A stretch of 64,000 bases of DNA. Source: Tautonia plasticadhaerens. GTDB taxonomy: Bacteria; Planctomycetota; Planctomycetia; Isosphaerales; Isosphaeraceae. Below, piece by piece: positions 54,297-63,181 of the stretch. How positions within the stretch are numbered: the first letter of the stretch is position 1; every line of letters begins with the position of its first letter. The DNA is taken from NCBI RefSeq assembly GCF_007752535.1, contig NZ_CP036426.1:6200001-6264000 (forward strand). The letters are read 5' to 3'. A model generated the notes under the pieces. It did no database searches. It was not told the origin of the DNA and saw only the letters and a list, made by a program, of their open reading frames with translations. Position numbers and translations under genes: made by a program.

Positions 54297-55828
54297 GGTT
54301 GTTCCCCGGTTATCGCCCGGTTACGGATCGCGGAAAAGACCTCATTCAGCTCTTCGAACCGCCCGAACGGTGGGCTGCTCGAACCTTCCCGGAATCTGAG
54401 CCGATCGAATACAGCTTCGAGATTATCGAACGTCTGAGGATCCTTCCGATTCGGTTCGAGATCTGCTTGAGCCGCGACGAGCGTCACCGATGCGAGATAG
54501 GCCTGAGCGTTGCGGTCCCAGCTTGGATTCGGCGAGGTTAGCAGGTGGTCGATCACCGCAGCGACGAGTCGATCTATGGTCTTGAGATCGAGCGATTTTC
54601 CTTGTATGTCATCCAGCCACGTCTCGATCACCTCGATCGACTCGTCCGTCAACTCAACGACAAGGTCGGCATCCGGCAACGGCTGGTTCATTTCATGCTC
54701 GATCGAGGACAATAATCCGGGCCAGTCTCGACCGGGGGGGGGAAATTCCTGGGCGATGGCAGTCGGCATGGCGGTGTACCAGTTGCCCCAGGAGATCTGG
54801 CCGGACTCCGCACTGGAACTCCCCCTCGGGAGCGGGGCCCCCCCCTGGAGGTCGTGATGACACGCATAGCAATTGTACTCAGCGAACTCGGGCCAGGGTC
54901 CGATTTGAGGACCGAGGTCGGACGAACTCCTTAGGGCTCGCGGAATCGAGTTGATCGTCGGCGTGTCCGAACGCCCTGCTCGGGCCTTCAGGAGGCGGAG
55001 CGAGGCCCCAGCTCCTGCCAACTGACCGACAATCCAGGCCTTCGCCTCGTGTGTCGCCTCGGCATTCCAATCTCCCCGATCGCTCCAATGCTTCGGATAC
55101 ATCGCATAATAGGACGCGAACTCGAAATTCAATCGGGGATGTCCCGCAGCAATCAAGTCGTGATTAACGTCGACGAGATCGTGATTCGAATCCTCCGAGG
55201 CGGAGCCGACGTGGCAGGGCATGCAGGAGCGTGCCTCGTCGGCCAGGGAGTCTAGTGGAGAAAAACCGATCGACGCCTTCTGCTCGACGCGTAATCCGTC
55301 CCATCCCACCTGGTAATGGGAGGTACCCCAGAACTGCGAGGCTCCATGGCAGCTCTCGCATCCGACTCCGTCACTAGGCGAGAACCCCCGACCTTGTGCG
55401 ACGATGTCGTAGTCCTGACGGACGTGGCAGCTCAGGCAGAGTTCGTCACGTTCGCCCTTGACTTGGCCGGAAGAAGCAGGCCTTCGCAAGTTTCGCATGA
55501 TGCTGCGCGAATGTTTCGACTCCAGGGTGGCGTAAGCCCGGGCGTGCGGGTCGAATCGTTGCCAGTACATGAATTCCCAGCCGGGTCGGGGCTCGTAAAG
55601 GTCGAGTTCGGCAACGCCTCGGGAATTCCCGCGATTGTGGCACGCGTTCGCGCTGCAGGATGAGGTCCCGAGGAAGCGGATTGGGGTCTTGGTTGGTGTC
55701 TCAGTCCCACCCCTGCTTGGCAGGAGAACTTCCTCGGCCTGGCAGACGACCGACCACGGGACGACGAGACAAAGTCCGGCAATCAGGTGCGTCGAAGCCC
55801 GGGAGAACCGGGGTCCTGGATGCGACAT
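54278..55828 (-). CDS. Multihaem c-type cytochrome (five sites), C-terminus altered by ISAs1
   Basis: This is a 516-residue exported protein. ATG 55828 has GGAGG seven bases upstream and opens a signal peptide (FSRASTHLIAGLCLVVPWSV...CQAE). Haem sites are a CX4CH motif (CSANACH) and four CXXCH: CLSCH, CESCH, CMPCH and CYACH. The arrangement resembles cytochrome c554/c-type multihaem proteins (inference). The last five residues (RASAH) and the stop are encoded by the ISAs1 end. Before insertion the gene would have ended ...ITGEQP with TGA overlapping the ATG of the next cytochrome gene. The C-terminal half is haem-free and helical. Confidence 0.85.
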   Translation of the reverse strand: MSHPGPRFSRASTHLIAGLCLVVPWSVVCQAEEVLLPSRGGTETPTKTPIRFLGTSSCSANACHNRGNSRGVAELDLYEPRPGWEFMYWQRFDPHARAYATLESKHSRSIMRNLRRPASSGQVKGERDELCLSCHVRQDYDIVAQGRGFSPSDGVGCESCHGASQFWGTSHYQVGWDGLRVEQKASIGFSPLDSLADEARSCMPCHVGSASEDSNHDLVDVNHDLIAAGHPRLNFEFASYYAMYPKHWSDRGDWNAEATHEAKAWIVGQLAGAGASLRLLKARAGRSDTPTINSIPRALRSSSDLGPQIGPWPEFAEYNCYACHHDLQGGAPLPRGSSSAESGQISWGNWYTAMPTAIAQEFPPPGRDWPGLLSSIEHEMNQPLPDADLVVELTDESIEVIETWLDDIQGKSLDLKTIDRLVAAVIDHLLTSPNPSWDRNAQAYLASVTLVAAQADLEPNRKDPQTFDNLEAVFDRLRFREGSSSPPFGRFEELNEVFSAIRNRAITGEQPRASAH

Positions 55829-56079
55829 GGAATCGCCTCCGGCAGTTCGATGATCGGTCCAGAATCGTTCGGGGGGACCATTGGAATGATCATCGTCAAA
55901 TCGGCGAATTCACCTGGTCTCGATCCGAGGCGAGGTCCCCTGGCTCGTAGGAATGAGCCTGGGTGTGACGAGGACCAGGATTCCTAGGAGGAGTACGGTT
56001 GTCAGGGCTATGCGTGAGAAACGGATCCGGCGAGTATCACCGGCAAGGGGTCGCTCCGCTCCCGACCATCGCCAATCGA

Positions 56080-56904
56080 TCAGAAGACGTAGGGGACGCC
56101 GAAGCGAGCGATCCGGAGCCCGGGGATCGAATGATCCCTCAGTTCCTGGAGAATGCGATCGCGGTAGCGGGCCTTGATGTGAACCGCGAAGAACGGGCAG
56201 CGAATCCGATCGGAATTGACCTTGAGAACTTCGGTCTTGAAGGTGGAAGGGACGAGGTGCCTGGCCGAGTTGGCGAGCCCGATCAGGCGATCGGGGAAGC
56301 AAACCTCGAGGAACACGGCATCCAACCGGGGCAAGGCATCGATTCGCCTCCAGATCTCCTCGGTCGGCCCGGTATCGGACGGGATGACGACGACCTTCTC
56401 CCCTTCCTTGACGACGAATCCGAGCGTCGGGACGAGGTGATTCACCGCGACTGTGAGGACCTCGACGCCGTCGAAAATCAGGGTCTGTCCGGCCTCGATC
56501 TCGACGAGATCGAGCAGGGGAGTATCATGCATCGGCCCCTTCGATAGTGTCTCGAAGTCGGGCCAGAACCGGTCATTGAAGACATCCATTCGGAGGCATT
56601 CGAGGACATGCTTGTTGCCGAAAATCCGGACACAATCGGCCGTTTCCTCGAAGGTATTCTCCACGAAGACCGGGAGCGAAGCGATGTGGTCGGCGTGGGA
56701 ATGAGAGATGAGGACATTTTTAATTTTGCTCTGTTCGTCAGGCCCCCGGTAATAGCCCAGCGTCCCGGCGTCGATCGCGAGCGTGTCGTTGATGATGTAG
56801 GAGGTCCCGAATTGCATCGGGTCTCCAACGACTCCTGAGACGGTGGACGGGACCAGGGTAATCTTCACGGCTGTACGCCCCCGGGGAGCCTCGTTGACAT
56901 CCAC
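56080..56904 (-). CDS. MBL-fold protein like class II 3',5'-cyclic nucleotide phosphodiesterases
   Basis: This 274-residue cytoplasmic enzyme has the metallo-hydrolase motif LISHSHADHIASLPVFVENT, further metal-ligand regions (TVAVNHLVPTLGF; VVVIPSDTGPTEEIW) and a late His region (PFFAVHIKARYRDRI). The N-terminal ITLVPSTVSGVVGDPMQFGT is close to the class II phosphodiesterase pattern. It may hydrolyse cAMP/cGMP or another phosphodiester (inference). The start is GTG 56904 with GAGGGG five bases upstream; a GTG at 56868 is an alternative. It is in a minus-strand pair with floA, 101 bp apart. Confidence 0.8.
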   Translation of the reverse strand: MDVNEAPRGRTAVKITLVPSTVSGVVGDPMQFGTSYIINDTLAIDAGTLGYYRGPDEQSKIKNVLISHSHADHIASLPVFVENTFEETADCVRIFGNKHVLECLRMDVFNDRFWPDFETLSKGPMHDTPLLDLVEIEAGQTLIFDGVEVLTVAVNHLVPTLGFVVKEGEKVVVIPSDTGPTEEIWRRIDALPRLDAVFLEVCFPDRLIGLANSARHLVPSTFKTEVLKVNSDRIRCPFFAVHIKARYRDRILQELRDHSIPGLRIARFGVPYVF

Positions 56905-57005
56905 TATATCCCCTCGAATCGGAAGAACAACTCCCAGAGGGGGCGGACGAGCCGGAGGATCGCCTGGGGGGAATGGGCAACGGAAGATCGCCCCCGGCTG
57001 CAGCC

Positions 57006-58079
57006 TTACCCGTTCACGGAGTCGATGTTCCGGCGGGCATTGCTCGTACCGCCGGCGATCGACGATCGCATCTCGGTATCGGCCTGCAAGTTCCGAAGGG
57101 AATAGTAATCGCTGATCCCGAGTTGCCCCTTGCGGAAGGCTTCGGAGATCGCCAGCGGGACCTCGGCCTCGGCGAGCACGACCTTCGCCCGATTTTGCTG
57201 GACCGATGCGAGATTCTCCTGCTCTGAGGCAATCGCGGCGGCCCGGCGCTCCTCCGCCTTGGCGCGAGCGACGCGCATGTCGGCTTCGGCCTGGTCGGCC
57301 TGGAGCCGGGCACCGATGTTGTCCCCGACGTCGATGTCGGCGATGTCGATCGAGAGGATTTCAAACGCAGTGCCGGCGTCGAGCCCCTTCTCCAGGACCC
57401 GCTTGGAGATCATGTCCGGGTTTTCCAGCACGATCTTGTGCGACTCGGCCGAGCCGATGGTGGTGACGATCCCCTCTCCCACCCGGGCGATGATGGTCTC
57501 CTCCGTGGCCCCTCCGACCAGCCGATCGATGTTCGTCCGGACGGTCACCCTGGCCTTGGCCTTGAGTTGGATGCCATCCTTGGCCACGGCGTCGACAGTC
57601 TGCCTACCCTTGGCCGGGTCGGGGCAATCGATCACCTTCGGGTTGACGCTCGTCTGGATCGCTTCCAAGACGTTTCGGCCGGCCAGGTCGATCGCGGCGG
57701 CACGCTTATACGTCAGGGGGATGTCGGCTCGTTGCGCCGCGATCAGGGCACGGATCACGTTCGGCACGTTGCCGCCGGCCAGGTAATGGGCCTCGAGATT
57801 CTGCCGGGTCACGCCCTCTCGATCGGTCAGCCCCGCTTGAACGGCCATGATCTTCGACCGCACGATGATGTTCGGGTTGACCTTGCGGAAGGTCATCCCG
57901 ATTAATTCGATCAGGCCGATATTCGCGTTGGTCGTCTTCGACTGGATCCAGAGATTGAAATACTTCGCGAAGAGGATGAACGCGAACAGACTGATGATCG
58001 AGATGAACAGGACGAGGAAGACCAGCAGTACGAACAGGCTATTCCCCTCGGGCTGCTGGGCGAGCAAGGGCGAGAACAT
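57006..58079 (-). CDS. floA: Flotillin-like protein FloA
   Basis: This 357-residue membrane scaffold protein organises functional membrane microdomains. An N-terminal hydrophobic hairpin ([20 protein letters not shown]) is followed by a SPFH-type domain with segments [40 protein letters not shown] and [21 protein letters not shown] glutamate/alanine-rich coiled helix follows ([20 protein letters not shown]) and then [20 protein letters not shown], all as in FloA (YqfA). ATG 58079 has AGGA eight bases upstream. Confidence 0.93.
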   Translation of the reverse strand: MFSPLLAQQPEGNSLFVLLVFLVLFISIISLFAFILFAKYFNLWIQSKTTNANIGLIELIGMTFRKVNPNIIVRSKIMAVQAGLTDREGVTRQNLEAHYLAGGNVPNVIRALIAAQRADIPLTYKRAAAIDLAGRNVLEAIQTSVNPKVIDCPDPAKGRQTVDAVAKDGIQLKAKARVTVRTNIDRLVGGATEETIIARVGEGIVTTIGSAESHKIVLENPDMISKRVLEKGLDAGTAFEILSIDIADIDVGDNIGARLQADQAEADMRVARAKAEERRAAAIASEQENLASVQQNRAKVVLAEAEVPLAISEAFRKGQLGISDYYSLRNLQADTEMRSSIAGGTSNARRNIDSVNG

Positions 58080-58335
58080 TGGTGTCGTCCTGGGGCGGTG
58101 CGATTGATCCTGACTGACTCTCCTGAATAGGGTGTGTACGGAGACTCCGGTTTTTCAAGTGCCTCGCCGACCGATTGCGTCCCTCACGGCTTACGTACTT
58201 GCCCAGACCGTATTGAGACCGGGGCCCGCCCGCGATCGGCCTTTACGTGCCGGGTCGCCGGCCGATTGCAGGGCGACGGGGTGACGATGGCAGGGACTTT
58301 CGCTCGACGCATTCGGCCGTAATGATTGATTTCAG

Positions 58336-58364
58336 TTGACCTTGCGTCGGGCCGCTGGTATAGT
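58336..58364 (+). promoter_or_regulatory. sigma70-type promoter for the PIG-L deacetylase gene
   Basis: TTGACC (58336-58341) and TATAGT (58359-58364) are 17 bp apart. Transcription would start near 58371, giving a leader of about 40 nt to ATG 58411. The rest of the 331-bp gap between floA and this gene (58080-58410) shows no gene. Confidence 0.65.
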
Positions 58365-58410
58365 TTCCCTATTCGAGATGCCAAATGTTCCGTCCGGTCG
58401 GACCATACAC

Positions 58411-59181
58411 ATGAGCGAGTCGGCTGATCGCCCACTGGATCTGATCGCCGTCGGTGCGCATCCCGATGACTTGGAGATCGCCTGCGGCGGCACCCTCGCC
58501 CGGCTCGCCGATCTCGGTTACCGGGTCGGGATGGTCGACCTGACCGACGGCGAGCCGACCCCCGGCTCGGTCGGGCCGGATAATCGAGCGAAGGAGGCGG
58601 ATCAGGCGGCGAAGATCCTTGGGGTCGAGGTGCGGGTTGCGTTGAACCTGCCGAACCGGCGCCTCTTCGACAGCTTCGAGGCCCGAGTGGCGCTGGCCCG
58701 AGTGTTCCGTCGGTATCGTCCCCGGGTGGTTCTGGGATTCGGAGGGAAGACCATCCTCGCCTCGCCAGACCACTACCAGGCGATGCTGATCACCGACGCG
58801 GCGGTTTTCTACAGTCGCCTCTCCAAATGGGACGAATACTTCGACGGGCTTCCGCCGCACACGGTCACGAACCAGTTGAGCTTCCCGATCGCGCTGCATC
58901 GCCTGGATATGCCGGAAACCTCGGGGTACATTGTCGCGGACATCAGCGAGACGCTCGACCGGAAGCTCTTGGCGATTCGCGCCTATGCCTCGCAGTTCCC
59001 TCCAACGAAGTCCAGGCTGTTCCAGACCGTCGAGATGATGAATCGCTACTTCGGCCTGACTGCGGGGTTCGAGGCGGGCGAACTGTTCATGAACTATCGA
59101 TCGTTCGGCGTCGAGGACCTCATCCGCTGGGCGGCCCCCCTCGCCCCCGGGCAGGCCGATCGCCCCCGGGGAGGAGCTTGA
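58411..59181 (+). CDS. PIG-L/LmbE family deacetylase (BshB-like)
   Basis: This ~256-residue zinc-dependent deacetylase has the family start LIAVGAHPDDLEIACGGTLA, with His/Asp/Asp metal and catalytic residues, then MVDLTDGEPTPGSVG, and SPDHYQAMLITDAAVFYSRL with the later His. It resembles BshB1, which deacetylates GlcNAc-malate in bacillithiol synthesis, but substrate is not certain. I chose ATG 58411 (MSESADRPLD) because the promoter above would start transcription after the TTG at 58336 and only about 7 nt before ATG 58378. Next gene is a PP2C phosphatase, 64 bp on. Confidence 0.85.
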   Translation: MSESADRPLDLIAVGAHPDDLEIACGGTLARLADLGYRVGMVDLTDGEPTPGSVGPDNRAKEADQAAKILGVEVRVALNLPNRRLFDSFEARVALARVFRRYRPRVVLGFGGKTILASPDHYQAMLITDAAVFYSRLSKWDEYFDGLPPHTVTNQLSFPIALHRLDMPETSGYIVADISETLDRKLLAIRAYASQFPPTKSRLFQTVEMMNRYFGLTAGFEAGELFMNYRSFGVEDLIRWAAPLAPGQADRPRGGA

Positions 59182-59245
59182 CCACCTCCCGGAGGCGGAT
59201 CGAGTCGGATCCGGCCCGTCGACTCGAGTTCGAAAAGGAAGTCCG

Positions 59246-60280
59246 GTGTCCTGGAATAATTGGCTCAAGCGGCTCTGGAACCCTTCGAGGGCGAGCGGGA
59301 GCGTTCCCGCCGCAGGGGGCCGCACGGGCAGCCGGTCGGACGCGCTCGGAGTCGGCCCCCCGGTTCGCCTCCGGATCCGGGTCGGTGCTGTCACGACGGT
59401 CGGGAATTACCGGGAACATAACGAGGACAACTTCTTCATCCCGGGCCTCGGGACCCTCGCCGTGATGCCGGAGGGCCTCCCCTCGGCGATCGAGTGGACC
59501 CTCCCTCCCCCGGCCGAACCCGCGGGCGCCGTCGACAATGGTCACCGACGACCTGCCTCTCCCCCGCCAGCCCGGCCCGAGTTCGTCGGGCCATTCATCG
59601 TCGCCGACGGCATGGGAGGTCAGCTCGCGGGCGAGCAGGCCAGCAAGATCGCCGTCGAGATCATCCCCAAGGAAGTCGCCCAGCGACTCGGCAGCGGAGA
59701 GGACGAGGCGGCCGCCATCCGGGGGGCCATCGCCTCGGCCAACCGGGAAATTATCGCCCATGCCCACGTCGTCCCCGAGTGCTCCAACATGGGGACGACG
59801 GTCGTCCTGGCCCTACTAAGGCCCGGGCGGGTGGCCATCGCCGGCATCGGGGACTCCCGGGCCTACCGGCTCCGCGGCGGGTCTCTCGAGCGGATGACCC
59901 GCGACCACGACCTCGCCACCGCCCTGATCTCCGCCGGCACGATCCGCCCCGAGGAGGCCGAACGGCACCAGTTCCGGCACGTCCTTTATCTCTACCTCGG
60001 CAGCCCCGAGGCCCGGGACGGCCCCGAGGACGTCCGGGTCGATGAACTCCGGTCAGGAGACCGCTACCTGCTCGTCTCCGACGGACTGACCGGCGTCGTC
60101 TCGGACGAGGCGCTGGCCCAGACGCTGCAGCAACACGACGATCCGCAGCAAGCGGCCCGTGAGCTGGTGCGGCTCGCCCTGCGCAACGACTCCCGGGACA
60201 ACGTGACCTGCCTGATCATCTCTGCCGACGGCCTGCCGGACGAGCCTCCCTCCGACCGAGCGGTTGATCGCCGGAGTTGA
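59246..60280 (+). CDS. PP2C-type Ser/Thr protein phosphatase
   Basis: This 344-residue PPM phosphatase has its metal ligands in NYREHNEDNFFIPGLG, FIVADGMGGQLAGEQASKIA, LLVSDGLTGVVSDEAL and RDNVTCLIISADG. A Pro/Ala-rich insertion (about residues 78-110) lies between the first two motifs. The start is GTG 59246 with AAGGAA upstream. It lacks a transmembrane segment. It is next to a Ser/Thr kinase gene (60373), so it probably reverses that kinase's action, a common pairing. Confidence 0.92.
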   Translation: MSWNNWLKRLWNPSRASGSVPAAGGRTGSRSDALGVGPPVRLRIRVGAVTTVGNYREHNEDNFFIPGLGTLAVMPEGLPSAIEWTLPPPAEPAGAVDNGHRRPASPPPARPEFVGPFIVADGMGGQLAGEQASKIAVEIIPKEVAQRLGSGEDEAAAIRGAIASANREIIAHAHVVPECSNMGTTVVLALLRPGRVAIAGIGDSRAYRLRGGSLERMTRDHDLATALISAGTIRPEEAERHQFRHVLYLYLGSPEARDGPEDVRVDELRSGDRYLLVSDGLTGVVSDEALAQTLQQHDDPQQAARELVRLALRNDSRDNVTCLIISADGLPDEPPSDRAVDRRS

Positions 60281-60372
60281 GCCTGACCCGACGCGGCGCC
60301 CCACCCCCGTGCGGGCCGGTTCACTCGAACGACCGTCCGACGGGCGGGTTTCCCCGAGAGGTTTCCCGGCCC

Positions 60373-61827
60373 ATGCCCCGGCTGAATGCCTTCATCCATT
60401 GCGTGGTCAAGAGCCGGCTGCTCGGACCCGACCAGATTGACGCCGTCCGTTCCTCCCTCCCCGACTTGCCCGGCGACGACGCCGTCCCATTCGCCCGGGC
60501 CCTGGTCGATCGCGGCCTCCTCACGAAGTACCAGGCCAACAAGCTGTTGAACGGACGGACCTGGGGCTTCTTCCTCGGCGACTACCGGATCATGAAGCGA
60601 CTGGGAGAGGGGGGGATGGGAAAGGTCTATCTCGCCCGTCGCGAGCGGGATAACCTCCGGGTTGCCATCAAGGTCCTCCCCCCCAAGAAGGCGCTCGAGG
60701 ACGAACAGGCCCTCAAGCGGTTTTACCGGGAGATGGAACTATCTCGGAGGGTCCGCCACCCGAACCTCACCCGGACGCTGGAAGTCGGCTCGGTCGGCGA
60801 CGCCCATTACATGGTGATGGAGTACGTCCCCGGCGACAGCTTGTATAACCTGGTCAAGGGGATCCACGGCGGTTCCGGCCCGCTCCGGTTCGACGAGGCG
60901 GCCCGCTATTTCATCCGGGCCTTGGCCGGCCTGCACGCCGCCCATCAGGCCGGCCTGGTCCACCGCGACGTCAAGCCCTCGAACCTGATGGTGACCCCCG
61001 AGGGAGACGCAAAACTCCTCGACCTCGGCCTGGCGAAGTCGATGCATGAGGAGTCGGCCCTCACGCACCCGAACGCCGTCGTCGGCACGCTCGACTACGC
61101 GAGCCCCGAGCAGCTCGCCGACGCCTCTAAGGCCGACGGCCGTAGCGACCTCTATAGCATCGGATGCACGATCTATTTCGCCCTCTCCGGCCGCCCCCCC
61201 TTCGAAGGTGGTGACATCGTCAGCAAAATCTTCCGTCATCGGATGGAGGATCCCGATCCCCTCGAGAAAATCTGCCCGGACGTCCCCGCCGCGTTCGCCG
61301 CGATCATCTGGAAGGCGATGGCCAAGCAGCCCGAGGACCGGCAGCAAACCGCTTCCGAGTTGCAGGCCGACCTCGCCCGGTGGGCCGACCCAGAGCGTCC
61401 GAGGCCCGCGGGCCGCCCTCCTTCCGGTTCGGCGCCGAGGTTCCGGCCCCCGCCTCCAGAACTCGACGACGAAGACATCCGGCTCGACGACAATCCCAGC
61501 CAGTTCTCCGCGCTCGGCGCCCTCCGAGACCTCGGCGGGGCCGAGATCTCCGCCCCGTTGAGCAGGCCTCCGATCCTCCCCCGGGCCGCGGTGATCATCC
61601 AGGACGATGATTCCGGTGAAGTCCCCTTGTCCGATTCGGAGATCGGACTCGATGCCGAGTTCCACCCCGAGCCCGAGTTCGACTCCGAGCCACACTCGAG
61701 GTATCCCCCTCTTCCCTCCTCGCACGGTTCGCCGGATGACGGCGACCGATTGGTCCGAATCGCCTTCTCGGTCCTGGCGGTCTTGGTCGTCCTCGCCATG
61801 CTTGCACTGATGATCTCCAACAACTGA
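60373..61827 (+). CDS. Ser/Thr protein kinase with C-terminal membrane anchor
   Basis: This is a 484-residue Hanks-type kinase. Residues 1-65 form a small helical lead (RLNAFIHCVVKSRLLGPDQI; RGLLTKYQANKLLNGR) common in planctomycete kinases. The kinase domain follows: RLGEGGMGKVYLARRERD, VAIKVLPPKKALEDEQALKR, LVHRDVKPSNLMVT and DLGLAKSMHEESAL (DLG instead of DFG), with GTLDYASPEQLADASKADGR. A disordered acidic/Pro-rich linker precedes one transmembrane helix at the very C-terminus (IAFSVLAVLVVLAMLALMIS). I chose ATG 60373; an in-frame TTG at 60277 overlaps the phosphatase stop. Confidence 0.92.
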   Translation: MPRLNAFIHCVVKSRLLGPDQIDAVRSSLPDLPGDDAVPFARALVDRGLLTKYQANKLLNGRTWGFFLGDYRIMKRLGEGGMGKVYLARRERDNLRVAIKVLPPKKALEDEQALKRFYREMELSRRVRHPNLTRTLEVGSVGDAHYMVMEYVPGDSLYNLVKGIHGGSGPLRFDEAARYFIRALAGLHAAHQAGLVHRDVKPSNLMVTPEGDAKLLDLGLAKSMHEESALTHPNAVVGTLDYASPEQLADASKADGRSDLYSIGCTIYFALSGRPPFEGGDIVSKIFRHRMEDPDPLEKICPDVPAAFAAIIWKAMAKQPEDRQQTASELQADLARWADPERPRPAGRPPSGSAPRFRPPPPELDDEDIRLDDNPSQFSALGALRDLGGAEISAPLSRPPILPRAAVIIQDDDSGEVPLSDSEIGLDAEFHPEPEFDSEPHSRYPPLPSSHGSPDDGDRLVRIAFSVLAVLVVLAMLALMISNN

Positions 61828-61966
61828 ATAAACTTCGCGACCATCTTCCTGATCGGCAACGCCTCGCTCGGGGATCCCGGTGCCGATATGCTGTCCGGCA
61901 CACGCCGGGGGCCGGGCCGTCCCACTTCCCGGCCGAATCGACTCAATCGCGATGAGGAGCCGACCG

Positions 61967-63124
61967 ATGGGTCACGCGGCCGCCTTGCTGATCACACTCG
62001 TGCTGCCCTGGAACGTCGCCCCGACGCCCCCGATCCAGGAGGAGGACATGAGTCTCGTCTTCGTCGGGACCTACACCAGCGCAGAGGGCGAGGGGATCAA
62101 TCTTCTCCGAATGGACCCCGAATCGGGCCGGATCGAATCGCTCGGCGTGGTCGCCAGGACCGAAAATCCCTCGTTCCTGGCGATCCACCCGGACGGCCAG
62201 TTCCTCTACGCCGTCAATGAAGTCGGCGACTACGAGGGAGAATCGAGCGGGTCGGTCAGCGCCTTCCGGATCGACCCGAAGACCGGATCGCTCTCGCCGC
62301 TCAACCGCCGATCGTCCAGGGGGGCCGCGCCGTGTCATATCATCGTCGATGACCAGGGGAGGAACGTCCTCGTCGCCAATTACAGCGGAGGAAGCGTCAC
62401 CGTCTTGCCGATCGAGGCCGACGGCTCGCTCGCCGATTCGAGCGACGTCGAGCAGCACGAGGGCTCTGGTCCCAATCCCCGACGGCAGGAAGGCCCGCAC
62501 GCCCACTCGATCAACCTCGATGCGAACGGGCGGTTCGCCGTCGCGGCCGACCTCGGCCTCGATCAGTTGCTCGTCTATCGGTTTGACCCGGACTCCGGCA
62601 CCCTGTCGCCGAACGAACCACCTTCGGCCTCGGTCGCCCCGGGCGCGGGCCCGAGGCACTTCGAGTTCCACCCGAACGGCCGACTCGCCTTCGCCATCAA
62701 CGAGATCGCCTCGACGGTCACCGCCTTCCGATATGACCCCGAGACCGGCATCCTGACCGAGGCCCAGACCCGATCGACCCTGCCCGAGGGGTTCGAGGGG
62801 AACAATTCCACGGCCGACATCCACGTCCACCCCGCCGGACGATTCCTCTACGGCTCGAACCGGGGCCATGACAGCCTGGCCATCTTCCGGATCGACGAGC
62901 AGACGGGCATGATCGAGCCGATTGGGCATGCCTCCACCGGAGGCGAGACCCCGCGCAATTTCGGCATCGACCCGACCGGCCGCTTTCTGCTTGCCGCCAA
63001 TCAGGGGACGGACACCGTCGTCGTCTTCCGGATCGACCCGGACACTGGCATGCTCGAACCCACGGGGAACCAGGCCGAGGTCCCGATGCCCGTCTGCGTG
63101 AAATTCTACTCCCCCGGGAGTTAA
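61967..63124 (+). CDS. YbhE-type lactonase, seven-bladed propeller, secreted
   Basis: This is a 385-residue protein of the 6-phosphogluconolactonase (YbhE/Pgl) beta-propeller family. Repeats such as NPSFLAIHPDGQFLYAVNEV, DQGRNVLVANYSGGSVTVLP, HFEFHPNGRLAFAINEIAST and NFGIDPTGRFLLAANQGTDT are visible. The N-terminus from ATG 61967 (MGHAAALLITLVLPWNVAPT) looks like a signal peptide, with GAGGAG seven bases upstream. Export would make a cytosolic pentose-phosphate role unlikely, so the substrate is open; many planctomycete members are exported. Confidence 0.88.
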   Translation: MGHAAALLITLVLPWNVAPTPPIQEEDMSLVFVGTYTSAEGEGINLLRMDPESGRIESLGVVARTENPSFLAIHPDGQFLYAVNEVGDYEGESSGSVSAFRIDPKTGSLSPLNRRSSRGAAPCHIIVDDQGRNVLVANYSGGSVTVLPIEADGSLADSSDVEQHEGSGPNPRRQEGPHAHSINLDANGRFAVAADLGLDQLLVYRFDPDSGTLSPNEPPSASVAPGAGPRHFEFHPNGRLAFAINEIASTVTAFRYDPETGILTEAQTRSTLPEGFEGNNSTADIHVHPAGRFLYGSNRGHDSLAIFRIDEQTGMIEPIGHASTGGETPRNFGIDPTGRFLLAANQGTDTVVVFRIDPDTGMLEPTGNQAEVPMPVCVKFYSPGS

Positions 63125-63153
63125 GTTGGATCGCGTCCCCGGCGGCTCCCGGC

Positions 63154-63172
63154 CGGCGATACGACATCGCCG
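63154..63172. terminator. Hairpin between convergent lactonase and bioA genes
   Basis: CGGCGAT-ACGAC-ATCGCCG forms a 7-bp stem with a 5-nt loop in the 57-bp gap between two converging genes. There is no T-run on either strand, so termination by this hairpin is only a guess from position. Confidence 0.35.
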
Positions 63173-63181
63173 CCCGGGGCC

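Noticed and set aside
55910-56080. A possible small membrane protein on the minus strand (frame contains FSRIALTTVLLLGILVLVTP)
   Set aside because: The frame has a convincing transmembrane-like stretch, but no ATG, GTG or TTG between the phosphodiesterase-like gene stop and the hydrophobic part, and no ribosome-binding site. It could start inside the upstream gene, but this cannot be supported.
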